Assembly: GCA_002714465.1 (NCBI GenBank)
Contig: PAXL01000034.1
Coordinates: 97,267 to 161,266 of the forward strand
Reading direction: 5' to 3'
DNA length: 64,000 nucleotides
DNA from: Gemmatimonadota bacterium
Lineage (GTDB): Bacteria > Latescibacterota > UBA2968
Position numbers and translations under genes: made by a program. The notes below the pieces were generated by a model. It was not told the DNA's origin. It worked only from the letters and a program-made list of their open reading frames with translations, and did not search any database. Positions 9,068-18,403 of this stretch are shown in pieces. Each line of letters starts with the position of its first letter. Positions within the stretch are counted from its first letter, which is position 1.

Positions 9068-9324
9068 CCTGCTGGCGGAGTCCTCATCTTAGTCCTGCAC
9101 ATCATACGCAATCACCCCATCATCTCTGACCCATCCTGCCTAAGGCAGACGAGCCTCCTTCTAAAGAAAGGCTGCGTGCATCAGAAGCTGGAATACAACG
9201 TCTGGCCTCTCCGCTTTCGCCCCTTTTTTCAGTTCGTCACAAGACGGACAACAGAAGGTCCTCTAGGAGCCAGCCGCATCCAAAATAAACAGTAACGCGC
9301 CTAACAGAGAATGCCCGCACAGCG

Positions 9325-10440
9325 ATGAAGATCCTTCACACTATATATGACGACCCCCTAAATCCCTGGCTGGGAGGCGGGGGCGCCTTCAGAACCTTCG
9401 AAATCTGCAAGCGCCTCTTACATCGACACGACGTAACAATCCTCTGCGGGAACTACCCCGGAGTCGACCGCGAAGAGGATCACGACGGTCTGCGCGTGAT
9501 CCACGTCGGAAGCCATCTCAACTACCCGATCAGCCGGCTCACCTTCGCCTTACAGTCAAGTCGTCTGGTTGCCCAAACCTCACCTGATCTCTGGGTGTAT
9601 TCCTTCTCGGCCTTCGCACCGCTGTGGGCATCCCGATCCAGCCGCGACGTAAGCATCCTCGAGTGCTTCCACCTGATGGGCGAACACGCGACCGAGAAGA
9701 GGGGCGCCATCGGGCGTATCGCAGCAATCGCGGAGCAATCCGCATTGAAGACATACGATCATGTGATCTCAATCTCTCCTAGTGTTATGAAAGGAATCGG
9801 GGCCATCCGAGGATCGCACGAAGGTCTTCATCTTGTCTACACGGGTGTCGATGCCTCCTGCTTCATCGATGACCCTGTCGAAGAGGACTACATCCTTTAC
9901 TTCGGCAGGTTGGATACTTATACAAAAGGATTGGACCTCCTCTTTAAGGCCTATGCCAAAGCGGGGGCAGCGAATCAAGGATTGAGACTCATCGTCGCCG
10001 GAAGAGGAACGCCCGAACGACTCGCCGACCTCCAGAAACTCACAGAGGAGAACGGAATCTTCGAGCACGTTACGTTCACTGGTCCTGTAGACACCGATAC
10101 GAAAACATCGCTTTTCCGCGGAAGTCTCTTCAACGTAGCACCCTCCCGATACGAAGGCTGGTGTATCGCAGCCATGGAAGCTTCTGCGGCCGGGAAGGCC
10201 GTTGTCGGTACACGGATCCCCGGACTTCAGGATGCCGTTCGACACGAAGAGACGGGTCTCCTCGCGGAGGCAGAGAATGTCGACGAGATCGCCGACGCGA
10301 TCCGACGGCTGATCACGGATGGGGAGCTTCGGAATCGGCTCGGCCGTGAGGGTCGTCGTTGGGCCGAGCGCTTCACCTGGGACAACATCGCCTCCGCACA
10401 GGAGCAGGTGTATCGCGAAGTGGTCGAGACTCGCGGCTAG
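9325..10440 (+). CDS. GT4-family glycosyltransferase
   Basis: A GT-B fold glycosyltransferase of 371 residues. The N-terminal glycine-rich acceptor loop (WLGGGGAFR) is followed by the C-terminal nucleotide-sugar domain with YFGRLDTYTKGLDLL, VAGRG, FTGPV and the E-x7-E region YEGWCIAAMEA. The family transfers sugars from NDP- or GDP-sugars in the cytoplasm during surface polysaccharide or glycolipid assembly. The substrate is not predictable. The YfhO-like gene begins 15 bp downstream, consistent with one operon. Confidence 0.88.
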   Translation: MKILHTIYDDPLNPWLGGGGAFRTFEICKRLLHRHDVTILCGNYPGVDREEDHDGLRVIHVGSHLNYPISRLTFALQSSRLVAQTSPDLWVYSFSAFAPLWASRSSRDVSILECFHLMGEHATEKRGAIGRIAAIAEQSALKTYDHVISISPSVMKGIGAIRGSHEGLHLVYTGVDASCFIDDPVEEDYILYFGRLDTYTKGLDLLFKAYAKAGAANQGLRLIVAGRGTPERLADLQKLTEENGIFEHVTFTGPVDTDTKTSLFRGSLFNVAPSRYEGWCIAAMEASAAGKAVVGTRIPGLQDAVRHEETGLLAEAENVDEIADAIRRLITDGELRNRLGREGRRWAERFTWDNIASAQEQVYREVVETRG

Positions 10441-10455
10441 CGGGATCGCAGCGCT

Positions 10456-12894
10456 ATGAGCAGATCGCCCGAGAGGAGTGGCCAGAAACGTCTGGTCCTT
10501 GAGGACAGGTTGAAAGCCTGGTGGATCGCGCCCGCTATCTTCGGACTCTTTACGCTCATCTACTTCACCGGTTTCATCTTCTCCAACGAGGTGATGGAGG
10601 GCCTGGACACCCGGATGGAGTACTACCGGGGCAAGGAGTCAGCAGCTGAGAAGATCGCGGATCTCGCTCCCGAAAACTGGGACCGGTATCTCGGCGGCAC
10701 ACCCATCTCTGGGTTCCGTCAGCCGAAGTACTTTCCCCTCTACCCCATCTATGTCTTCACAACCTTTCACCGATATCTGGGCTGGCGATATTTCTTTGCC
10801 ACCTTCTTCGCCGGACTCTTCACATACCATTGTGCACGTGGAATGCGGCTTCGCAGATCCACGTCCATTCTTGCGGGCTTCGGCTACGCATCTTCGCCAA
10901 CTCTCCTGACGTTCATTTACCCTGGTCAGGAAGGGAAGATGCTGGCCATGGCGGCGTTGCCTCTGATGGTCTGTGCGCTCGACCGCATCATCGATACTCG
11001 GAAGCCTCTCCATACTTTCGTACTGGGTGCCGGCGTAGCGGCGGGCATCTATACGCCCCACCTGCAGATGCTGTACTACGCACTGATCGGGCTTGGCATC
11101 TACTTTGTTGTGCGTCTGGTCCAGACATACCTCGAAGAACGTGACGTTCGGGCGGCGACCGTTCGCACGGCTCTGGCAGCAGGTGGCATAGTACTCGGAT
11201 TGGCCGTCGGGGCCACCGGGACGTTCCCCGCTTACGAATACACAAAGACGGAATCCAGACGAGCCGGAGACAAGGGCCAGGGCGTTTCGTTGGAGTATGC
11301 GCAATCCTGGTCGCTCCATCCCGAAGAAATCGCTTCGCTTCTGATTCCCGAATTCGTCCACTTCTTCAAGCCTCAGGAGCGCCAGAATCTCTACTGGGGA
11401 CGAAATGCCCTGAAACTGAACGCCGAGTACTTCGGGATCGCGATCGTTTTCTTTGCAGCTATGGCCATCGCCCGAACTAGGACCGACAAACGCGTTCTAC
11501 CCCATCTGCTGGTCGCCGCGATCGCCATGGCCTTCGCCCTCGGTTCACATACACCAGTCTTCCTGTTCTTCTACCATTTCGTGCCGGGAATGAACGTGCT
11601 CAGAACGCCGGGCATGATCGCTTTTCTGTTCGCATTCCCCGCCGTGCTACTCGCCGCCACAGCAATCAATCGGTTGCTCGACAATCAGACCGACGTGGAC
11701 GGGTCTCGGATCCGTCTATTCGGCGGAATCTCGTGCGTCCTATTTCTGATCGTGGCTGTCACTCCGGATACGATCCTGTCCCTCTGGAACAGCCTGTTCT
11801 GGTCGGATATACCAGGCGATAAACTCCAAGTCGCCAAGCAGAATCTACACTCACTCTCGACGGGTGCGTGGCTCGGTTCCTTGTGGCTTGCTGCTCTCAC
11901 TGGCCTGACCATCCTGAGGATACGGAAGCGCATACCTGCTCAGACCTTCCTGCTTCTCCTGCTTCCGATCCTATTGATCGACACGTGGCGAATCAACAAG
12001 CAGTTCCTGAAGTATGTCAACCCCGACCGCTTCCCTGACCCCGATGTCTACATACCTCAAACGCTCGGTATCATAGAATCGGACACGGACTACCATCGGA
12101 CCTGGATTCCGGCTGGCGACGTTCAGCTGCCAGAAAGCGTAGACCTTGTGACCGTGGACTATCACGAGCCGTTCATCCTTCGTCGATACGACCGGGCTAC
12201 CAAGCACCTGATGCAGTTGCTTCAGTCGGGCCAACGAAACGAAACGTATCAGCTGCTGAACATACTGAACGTCAAGTATCTGGCGATCGCCGCCCAGAAG
12301 GTCCAAGGTCTGTTGCCTGCACTCGTCTCGCCAGAGCAGACGGGAGAAGAAGTCACGCTCAGGCCCGGTATTGAAGCAGTGGCAACCGAGCGCAACGTCT
12401 ACCTCTTCAGGAACCGAAATGCGTTACCCTTCTTCTACCTAGCCACAGATGCGATCCGAGTTGGCGATGAGGATCAAGCACTACAAGCGCTGACATCCGC
12501 CAGGCTTGACCCGACTCGTCAGGTCATTCTCGAGCAGGAAGCACCGCTCCAGCTAGCAGGCGTTCAACCCACAGGTCGCGTTGTCGTAGACGCCTTCAAT
12601 GAGCGAGAAGGTATTGTCCGCCTGAACGTGCGGAGCGACCAAAACAGCCTGCTCGTTGTTTCGCAGAACTTCCATCCCTACTGGTCCGCTGCGGTCGATG
12701 GACAGCCCGTCGAGATCCTTAGGGCCAACTACGTCTGGCAGGCCGTCCCCCTACCTGCGGGCAATCACTCCGTTACGTTGACATACCAGGACTCACTCGC
12801 CGTCGTTTGTCGATGGATTTCGCTTATTTCGACGATACTCCTGATTGCGGGATTAGTCTTCTTCACACGTGGAAACCGGGATTCGAGGACCTGA
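10456..12894 (+). CDS. YfhO-type polytopic membrane protein
   Basis: An 812-residue integral membrane protein. The N-terminal half contains about 12 hydrophobic segments of GT-C/YfhO character (first at about 25-45), with acidic residues in the first extracytoplasmic loop (DTRMEYYRG). The last quarter is a soluble domain that ends with a final membrane helix. YfhO-like proteins are thought to use lipid-linked sugars to decorate teichoic acids or other surface polymers. In this setting a lipid-linked sugar transferase acting outside the membrane is the natural reading. The GT2 enzyme further downstream could make its polyprenyl-phosphate sugar donor (inference). Confidence 0.75.
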   Translation: MSRSPERSGQKRLVLEDRLKAWWIAPAIFGLFTLIYFTGFIFSNEVMEGLDTRMEYYRGKESAAEKIADLAPENWDRYLGGTPISGFRQPKYFPLYPIYVFTTFHRYLGWRYFFATFFAGLFTYHCARGMRLRRSTSILAGFGYASSPTLLTFIYPGQEGKMLAMAALPLMVCALDRIIDTRKPLHTFVLGAGVAAGIYTPHLQMLYYALIGLGIYFVVRLVQTYLEERDVRAATVRTALAAGGIVLGLAVGATGTFPAYEYTKTESRRAGDKGQGVSLEYAQSWSLHPEEIASLLIPEFVHFFKPQERQNLYWGRNALKLNAEYFGIAIVFFAAMAIARTRTDKRVLPHLLVAAIAMAFALGSHTPVFLFFYHFVPGMNVLRTPGMIAFLFAFPAVLLAATAINRLLDNQTDVDGSRIRLFGGISCVLFLIVAVTPDTILSLWNSLFWSDIPGDKLQVAKQNLHSLSTGAWLGSLWLAALTGLTILRIRKRIPAQTFLLLLLPILLIDTWRINKQFLKYVNPDRFPDPDVYIPQTLGIIESDTDYHRTWIPAGDVQLPESVDLVTVDYHEPFILRRYDRATKHLMQLLQSGQRNETYQLLNILNVKYLAIAAQKVQGLLPALVSPEQTGEEVTLRPGIEAVATERNVYLFRNRNALPFFYLATDAIRVGDEDQALQALTSARLDPTRQVILEQEAPLQLAGVQPTGRVVVDAFNEREGIVRLNVRSDQNSLLVVSQNFHPYWSAAVDGQPVEILRANYVWQAVPLPAGNHSVTLTYQDSLAVVCRWISLISTILLIAGLVFFTRGNRDSRT

Positions 12895-13359
12895 CCGATG
12901 GCCAAGAATTGACGCACAAAGAAGACGCCTCCCACGACATCATCTGGGCCCGTTCCAAGACTATCTCGTGGGTCCTTTGAGGATAAGCACGATCTTCTGC
13001 CTTGGGGCTGACGATACCCGAAGAAGCAATTGAGGTCGGCCGGTGAAAACGAGGGATTAGGCGCGAGAAAATCACGTCGCTCAGCAGAATCGGGACGGTC
13101 CCGTGTTTCCTGAGCGGGAAGATTATCTGTCGACGGAGGTTGGGACGTTTTCAGCTCAAGGTCTTCGACAGTTTAGTTTGGCTATGGCGGGGCCTAGACA
13201 GGCTTCTACTGCTTCCAGGACTCTCGATGATTGCCGTAATCCGTAAACCGTTTGAGTCTCAGAACACGCAACAATCTTGAACAACAGCGCGCTATTTGAT
13301 ACTTTGAAGACTTTGGGCACGAGCCCGAATACGAACCGAGATACAAGGAACTCAACCGA
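12895..13359. other. 465-bp gap, nothing recognised
   Basis: Neither strand shows a recognisable coding region. The 3' part should hold the promoter and leader of the GT2 gene at 13360. No clear hairpin terminator follows the YfhO-like gene. Confidence 0.4.
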
Positions 13360-14298
13360 ATGTCTGACACTCTCGACCTGTCGATCGTCATCCCTCTCTT
13401 GAACGAGGAAGAAAGCCTGCGTCCCCTGTTCCAGCGGATCGAGGATGCGGTTAACGATTACGGTTTGACTTACGAAGTCATCTTCATCGATGATGGAAGC
13501 ACCGACGGTTCGATCGAAGTGCTCAAGGAGCTTCACAAGCGAAGCGATGCTGTGAAGATCATCCAGTTCCGTCGAAACTTCGGAAAGGCAGCCGCTTATT
13601 CGGCTGCCTTCGGGCGGGTTCATGGCAAGTATGTCATCACGATGGACGCCGACCTTCAGGACGATCCAGCCGAGATTCCTAACCTGATTGGCAAGCTCGA
13701 GGAGGGCTACGACCTCGTCTCAGGTTGGAAAAAGGAGAGGCACGATCCTTTGGGTAAGACCGTGCCTTCGAAGTTTTTCAACTGGGTGACAGGACGCGTT
13801 TCAGGGATCGACATCCACGACTTCAACTGTGGTCTGAAAGCCTACAGGCGTGAGGTGACACAAGACGTCAAGATCTACGGTGAGTTACACCGCTACATAC
13901 CCGTCCTGGCCGATCTCGAAGGATATCGCGTTTCGGAGGTACCTGTCCAGCACCACGCGCGTCAATTCGGCACGACCAAGTATGGCTGGAGCCGCCTCTT
14001 CAAGGGCTTCCTTGACCTTCTCACCGTCATGTATCTCGGACGCTACATGGGTCGCCCTCTTCACCTCTTCGGAGTGCTCGGTGTCCTCCTGACCGGTGTG
14101 GGCATGCTCGTAAATGCCTACATCGCATCTCTCTGGCTGCGCACGGGCACGATTCAACATAGATATCCGCTACTCTCCTTGGGTACGTTGCTCACCGTTC
14201 TTGGATTCCAGATCATCTGCACAGGTCTGATTGGTGACATGATCGCCCGCGCTTCAAGTCCTGAAGAAAAGTATAACATCCAAAAGGTTTTCGACTAG
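13360..14298 (+). CDS. GT2 family glycosyltransferase, polyprenyl-phosphate sugar synthase type
   Basis: A 312-residue family 2 transferase of the DPM1/GtrB/ArnC type. The catalytic domain has IDDGSTDGS at about 45-53, the DxD metal site MDADLQDDP near 96-104, and QFRRNFGKAAA. Two hydrophobic segments close the protein (about 232-256 and 267-292). Such enzymes load a sugar from NDP-sugar onto undecaprenyl phosphate at the inner membrane face. The DegT aminotransferase begins 3 bp later. Confidence 0.88.
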   Translation: MSDTLDLSIVIPLLNEEESLRPLFQRIEDAVNDYGLTYEVIFIDDGSTDGSIEVLKELHKRSDAVKIIQFRRNFGKAAAYSAAFGRVHGKYVITMDADLQDDPAEIPNLIGKLEEGYDLVSGWKKERHDPLGKTVPSKFFNWVTGRVSGIDIHDFNCGLKAYRREVTQDVKIYGELHRYIPVLADLEGYRVSEVPVQHHARQFGTTKYGWSRLFKGFLDLLTVMYLGRYMGRPLHLFGVLGVLLTGVGMLVNAYIASLWLRTGTIQHRYPLLSLGTLLTVLGFQIICTGLIGDMIARASSPEEKYNIQKVFD

Positions 14299-14301
14299 CT
14301 C

Positions 14302-15420
14302 ATGGCATCGACACCCGCGATATCGGATATCCCCTTTCTCGACCTAGTCGCACAGTACGAGAGCATCAAACCGGAGATCGATGATGCGATACAGAGCGTC
14401 ATCGATCGTGCAGCATTTGCGAGTGGACCATTCGTCAAGGCTTTCGAGGAATCGTTTGCTGTATACTGCGGCCTACCTTACGGAGTGGGAGTCAGCTCAG
14501 GAACTTCGGCGCTCCACGTCCTGTTCGCAGCACTCGATATTGGTCCCGGCGACGAGGTAATAACGGTCCCGAACACCTTCATCGCTACGGTCGAAACCAT
14601 CGTGCAGACTGGCGCCACGCCTGTGTTCGTCGATGTTGACAATACGACGCTGAACATGGAACCGGGACTGCTAGAAAACGCGATCACCGAGAAAACCAAG
14701 GCCATCGTCCCTGTTCATCTGTATGGTCAGATCGCCGACATGGACCCGATTCTGGAGGTCGCCAATCGACACGACCTGCTAGTCCTTGAGGACGCAGCTC
14801 AGGCGCACGGTGCGGAGTACAAGGGACGGCGCGCGGGCCAATTTGGCCTGGCGGCAACGTTCAGTTTTTATCCGGGGAAGATACTGGGAGCCTTCGGTGA
14901 CGCAGGTGGTCTCGTCACACACGATGCGGAACTGGCTGATCGGATGCGCAGGTTGGCTGATCACGGACGGAGCGATCACTATCTGCACGAACGCTCAGGA
15001 TTCAACTACAGGATGGACGGAATCCAGGCAGCTGTGCTGGATGTGAAGCTGAAGTATCTGGAAAATTGGCTGGAAGCCAGGAGGGCTAAGGCGAGGCTTT
15101 ACAACAGTCTGCTGTCAGATCGTGTCGCATCGACACCCGTCGAGGTTGACGGATGCAGACACGTTTACACTTACTACGTTATTCGAACGCAGATGCGGGA
15201 TAAGATCCGACAGACACTTAAGGTCGCGGGAATCGCAACGGGTGTTCACTACCCGACCCCCCTTCATCGTCAACCCGCGTTCGAAAAGTACAGACATAGA
15301 GAAGGGCAATTCCCGGTTTCAGAGGCTGCTGCCGACCAAATCCTCTCGCTACCTCTCTATGCCGAGTTGGCTGACGAGGATATCAAGCGAATCTGTGAGT
15401 TGATCAACGGCTTAGTTTAG
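14302..15420 (+). CDS. DegT/DnrJ/EryC1/StrS aminotransferase
   Basis: PLP-dependent transaminase of 372 residues acting on NDP-ketosugars to give amino sugars. Signatures: PFLDLVAQYE at the start, GVSSGTSALHV, VPVHLYGQIADM, EDAAQAHGAEYKGR with the PLP aspartate, the lysine of SFYPGKILGAFGDAGG, and a C-terminal GVHYPTPLHRQP typical of sugar aminotransferases. It follows the GT2 gene by 3 bp. The amino sugar probably feeds the surface glycan made by this locus. The exact sugar is unknown. Confidence 0.9.
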   Translation: MASTPAISDIPFLDLVAQYESIKPEIDDAIQSVIDRAAFASGPFVKAFEESFAVYCGLPYGVGVSSGTSALHVLFAALDIGPGDEVITVPNTFIATVETIVQTGATPVFVDVDNTTLNMEPGLLENAITEKTKAIVPVHLYGQIADMDPILEVANRHDLLVLEDAAQAHGAEYKGRRAGQFGLAATFSFYPGKILGAFGDAGGLVTHDAELADRMRRLADHGRSDHYLHERSGFNYRMDGIQAAVLDVKLKYLENWLEARRAKARLYNSLLSDRVASTPVEVDGCRHVYTYYVIRTQMRDKIRQTLKVAGIATGVHYPTPLHRQPAFEKYRHREGQFPVSEAAADQILSLPLYAELADEDIKRICELINGLV

Positions 15421-15434
15421 TGAACGAACGAGGC

Positions 15435-15593
15435 TTAGGCTTCGACGAGGTCCGGCGTGGCCTCAACCCGCTGGCCTTCAAGACGACGAACAACGCGTCG
15501 GATCATCTCGGATCGTTCTTCGTTCCCGGTAATTGCGTAATAGAGCGCTAGATAGGCCAGTTCGTTCCGTCTCTTCATATCGTCGGCAAGCAT
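15435..15593 (-). CDS. Small conserved-looking protein, unrecognised
   Basis: A 52-residue, strongly charged, helix-prone protein (MKRRNELAYLALYY, then RSEMIRRVVRRLEG). The frame continues upstream to an ATG at 15680, but the ATG at 15593 is preceded by a purine-rich AAAGAAGAAAAG stretch, so I favour the short form. It converges with the DegT gene and is divergent from the MotE-like gene. The family is not recognised. Confidence 0.4.
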   Translation of the reverse strand: MLADDMKRRNELAYLALYYAITGNEERSEMIRRVVRRLEGQRVEATPDLVEA

Positions 15594-15908
15594 CTTTTCT
15601 TCTTTCGGCTGGTCCACCCTGTGGTGGAGCGGTGGTATTGCATGGTCACTCCTTCTGGACTGCAATCCGTGTACCAGCATTGCGTATTCCGGGAATATTC
15701 TGCCGCGGCCATATGAATCAACAAGTTACGACAACTATCGTTCGCCCCAACTGAACGGTGAATTCCTCGATGTTGGAATATTCCACAGATCTACACCGAT
15801 ATTGGGGGACATCTCGGCACATTCTGCCGATTTGGCCTGGATGCCCCTTGGTCTAGAAATTTGCAGAAACCGAGTTCTCCCCAGCGGGGAAAAGAGGATC
15901 GACCGAAT

Positions 15909-16538
15909 ATGAACTTCCGAACTGCAACACTCCTGGTTCTCGGCATGTTCGGGTCGTTTGCGGTCGCCTTAGCAACGATGGTGGTCCTGTTCTGGTCGCC
16001 ATCCGGGGGACAGGGTGCCCAAAAGACCGTATCTGGCGAATTGGCAGAAACGCCGATCGAGCACCTCGCCCACGAAATCCCAGCCGAGCCCCTTGTCGGA
16101 GAGGCGAAGGAATCCTACGACAGTTCAGATAAACGGGACTCCGCAGTCACTGAGGTCGACACCACGGAAAGCGACCCTGCCCCACAAACGGTGTCGCCCT
16201 ACCAGTCGGTCGCAAAACAACCATCATCATTCCCGAAGGCTAGACCGGCCGGCCGGTCGGCACAACAAAACATCCAGCTTGAACGCGAGGAGATGAAGCT
16301 GCTTAAGAAGGAAATGCAGCGGCGTCTTCAGCAGCGGATCGACGCGAGGGAAAGAAAACTCGGCAAGCTTGCCAGACAGTGCGAAATCATGACGGCGGGT
16401 GAGGGGGTCCAGATCCTCGTGATCCTTGATGATTCCGACCTCAGGGACGTCCTGAAACGGATGGACAGGGAAACGGCACTTCAAATCGCGGCACTCCTCC
16501 ACAGACTCGGACGGGGAAGCGCTATCTCACTCAAGTAG
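15909..16538 (+). CDS. MotE-like coiled-coil membrane protein
   Basis: A 209-residue protein with one N-terminal membrane helix (about residues 6-32), an acidic and proline-rich linker, a long coiled coil (about 105-150, ending RLQQRIDARERKLGKLARQ) and a C-terminal MgtE-N/FliG-middle-like helical repeat (DLRDVLKRMDRETALQIAALL). This layout matches MotE-type flagellar motor chaperones. No other motor gene is adjacent, but a FlhB C-terminal homologue lies just past serS. An upstream TTG at 15861 is in frame. The ATG at 15909 places the membrane helix at the start. serS follows 18 bp later. Confidence 0.6.
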   Translation: MNFRTATLLVLGMFGSFAVALATMVVLFWSPSGGQGAQKTVSGELAETPIEHLAHEIPAEPLVGEAKESYDSSDKRDSAVTEVDTTESDPAPQTVSPYQSVAKQPSSFPKARPAGRSAQQNIQLEREEMKLLKKEMQRRLQQRIDARERKLGKLARQCEIMTAGEGVQILVILDDSDLRDVLKRMDRETALQIAALLHRLGRGSAISLK

Positions 16539-16556
16539 AAGGAACGAGGTGCAGGA

Positions 16557-17846
16557 ATGATCGACATTAACCTCATCCGACAGAATCCGAAAGAAGTCGA
16601 GGCTGCCCTTCTCAAGCGAATGGACGAAATCAGCTTTGACGAGCTGCTCGCCTGGGACCAACGGCGCAGGGACATTATTCCCGAGATCGACGGACTCAGA
16701 GGGAAGCGCAACAAGGTGTCTGCCGAGATCCCGGCCCTGAAGAAGGAGGGCAAGGACACCATTGCGGTGCGGGAAGAGATGCGTGAAGTCTCGACTCGAA
16801 TAAAGGACCTTGAGTCAACGCTCACTGACGTTGAGGCATCAATTAGGGCGTTTCTCGAGGGTCTGCCGAACATTCCCGCCGCCGACGTGCCGGCCGGAGA
16901 CAAGGAGAACAACGAGGTCATCCGGACATTCGGTGAGAAGCCTGATCTCAGTGGGCTGGCCCCTAAAGACCACGTCGATCTCGCAACCGATCTAGGCCTA
17001 ATCGACTATGAACGCGGCGTCAAGATGGGCGGCAATGGCTTCGTCTTGTATCGAGGTGATGGTGCGCTCCTCGAGTGGTCGCTCTTGAACTACTTCGTTG
17101 ACGAGCACGTCAAGGACGGCTATGAGTTCGTCCTGCCGCCGCACCTCCTGATCGAAGAGTGCGGATTCGCCGCGGGTCAGTTCCCGAAATTCCGGGATGA
17201 CGTGTTCCACATCCGGGGAGACGGAGACGAGCCATCGAAGCACTTTCTGTTGCCCACTTCCGAGACGGCTTTGATCAACTTCCATCGCGGCGAAATCATC
17301 CCGGAGGCAGAACTTCCGAAGAAGTATTTCGCCTACACACCCTGCTACCGGAAGGAAGCCGGAAGCTACCGGGCAAACGAACGTGGGATGATCCGGTCAC
17401 ACCAGTTCAACAAAGTCGAAATCTTCCAGTTTACGCGCCCCCAAGACTCCGATGCCGCGCTCGAAGAGCTGATCGAGAAAGGCGAGCAGCTGGTCAGAGG
17501 ACTCGGACTGCACTACCAGGTCTCGAAACTGGCCGCAAAGGACTGCAGTGCGTCGATGGCCAAGACCTACGACATCGAGGTCTGGATCCCGAGCATGAAT
17601 GAATACAAGGAAGTCAGCTCGGCCTCGAACGCCCAAAGCTACCAGGCTAGGCGTAGTAACACACGCTACAAGCGCGAAGACACCGGCAAAAACGAGTTCA
17701 TCCACTCGCTCAATGCATCCGGACTCGCGACCAGCCGTCTGCTACCTGCGATCGTGGAGCAGTTCCAACGCGAAGACGGTAGCGTCGACGTACCTGAGGT
17801 CCTCCAGGGACGTATAGGCAAACCGATCTTGGAGCCCGTGGCATAG
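16557..17846 (+). CDS. serS: Seryl-tRNA synthetase
   Basis: Charges tRNA-Ser and, for later recoding, tRNA-Sec. The 429 residues are of normal length. The N-terminal long antiparallel coiled coil (about 30-105) grips the tRNA variable arm. Class II motifs follow: TSETALINFHRGE, motif 2 YRKEAGSYRANERGMIRSHQF, and motif 3 at SRLLPAIVEQFQ. Flanked by two flagellum-type genes on the same strand, with the FlhB-like gene 3 bp downstream. Confidence 0.97.
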   Translation: MIDINLIRQNPKEVEAALLKRMDEISFDELLAWDQRRRDIIPEIDGLRGKRNKVSAEIPALKKEGKDTIAVREEMREVSTRIKDLESTLTDVEASIRAFLEGLPNIPAADVPAGDKENNEVIRTFGEKPDLSGLAPKDHVDLATDLGLIDYERGVKMGGNGFVLYRGDGALLEWSLLNYFVDEHVKDGYEFVLPPHLLIEECGFAAGQFPKFRDDVFHIRGDGDEPSKHFLLPTSETALINFHRGEIIPEAELPKKYFAYTPCYRKEAGSYRANERGMIRSHQFNKVEIFQFTRPQDSDAALEELIEKGEQLVRGLGLHYQVSKLAAKDCSASMAKTYDIEVWIPSMNEYKEVSSASNAQSYQARRSNTRYKREDTGKNEFIHSLNASGLATSRLLPAIVEQFQREDGSVDVPEVLQGRIGKPILEPVA

Positions 17847-17849
17847 CGA

Positions 17850-18161
17850 ATGCCCTCTGAAGATGAAAGACCCGACGAGGAACCGGGATCGCGTTCGACG
17901 GCCGCTGCCCTGAAGTATCGTCCACCTGACGACGGCGCACCTCGGCTGGTCGCCAAAGGGAGTGGCCTCCTTGCCGAGCGGATCCTCGAGCTCGCCAAGG
18001 AAAACAACATCCCGATCCATCAGGATCCGGATCTGATCACTGTACTATCCCAGCTCGATCTCGAGGCCGAGATTCCATCCGAGCTTTACAAACCCATCGC
18101 CGAGATCCTATCGTTCGTCTACCGGATCAACCAGAAGGCAAAGGACGCCGACGACGAGTAA
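17850..18161 (+). CDS. Stand-alone FlhB C-terminal domain protein (FlhX-like)
   Basis: A 103-residue protein matching the cytoplasmic C-terminal domain of the export-apparatus protein FlhB/YscU. The core reads ALKYRPPDD..APRLVAKGSG, LAERILELAKENNIPI, DLEAEIPSELY and AEILSFVYRIN. The membrane part is absent. At the position of the autocleavage NPTH motif the sequence is RSTA, so it starts where the cleaved C-terminal fragment of FlhB would. Known FlhX-type proteins can partly substitute for that fragment. It is 3 bp downstream of serS and ends before a strong bidirectional terminator. Confidence 0.8.
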   Translation: MPSEDERPDEEPGSRSTAAALKYRPPDDGAPRLVAKGSGLLAERILELAKENNIPIHQDPDLITVLSQLDLEAEIPSELYKPIAEILSFVYRINQKAKDADDE

Positions 18162-18333
18162 AGAGAAAGGTTTCCGCAAGCTGTACCGGGGACCTCAAGC
18201 ATCTCGATCGGTTTCCACACCGCGACGCACTTTGCTGGATCGCAACTACCCGGGGCTGCTATCACCACGCCCCTTCTGGGCTCTCCACCCTCCAAGGCAG
18301 AACCTTCGCGCCTTCGGCATCAGAGGCTTGAAA

Positions 18334-18370
18334 ACACAAAGCCCGCCGGAACAACCGACGGGCTTTGTGT
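18334..18370. terminator. Bidirectional intrinsic terminator
   Basis: A near-perfect hairpin with 16-bp arms (ACACAAAGCCCG-C/T-CGG) and a five-base loop. On the reverse strand it is followed by TTTTC. It separates the convergent FlhB-like gene and the AhbA/B-like gene. Confidence 0.85.
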
Positions 18371-18403
18371 CATACATTCTTCGTGTCTTTGTGCCTTAGT
18401 AGT

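Noticed and set aside
12863..13075. Reverse-strand frame in the gap after the YfhO-like gene
   Set aside because: Low-complexity arginine/serine-rich composition, no ribosome site, no recognisable motif; looks like a chance frame.
13156..13623. Long reverse-strand frame overlapping the GT2 start
   Set aside because: Mostly antisense to the well-supported GT2 gene; the non-overlapping tail has no recognisable features.
15686..15785. GGAATATTC-type repeats before the MotE-like gene
   Set aside because: Only short palindromic words with different flanks; not a regular repeat array or recognised operator.
15847..15864. Sigma-54-like GG/GC element (CTTGG...TTTGCA) before the MotE-like gene
   Set aside because: The GG-to-GC spacing is one base too long and the internal bases do not match the consensus.
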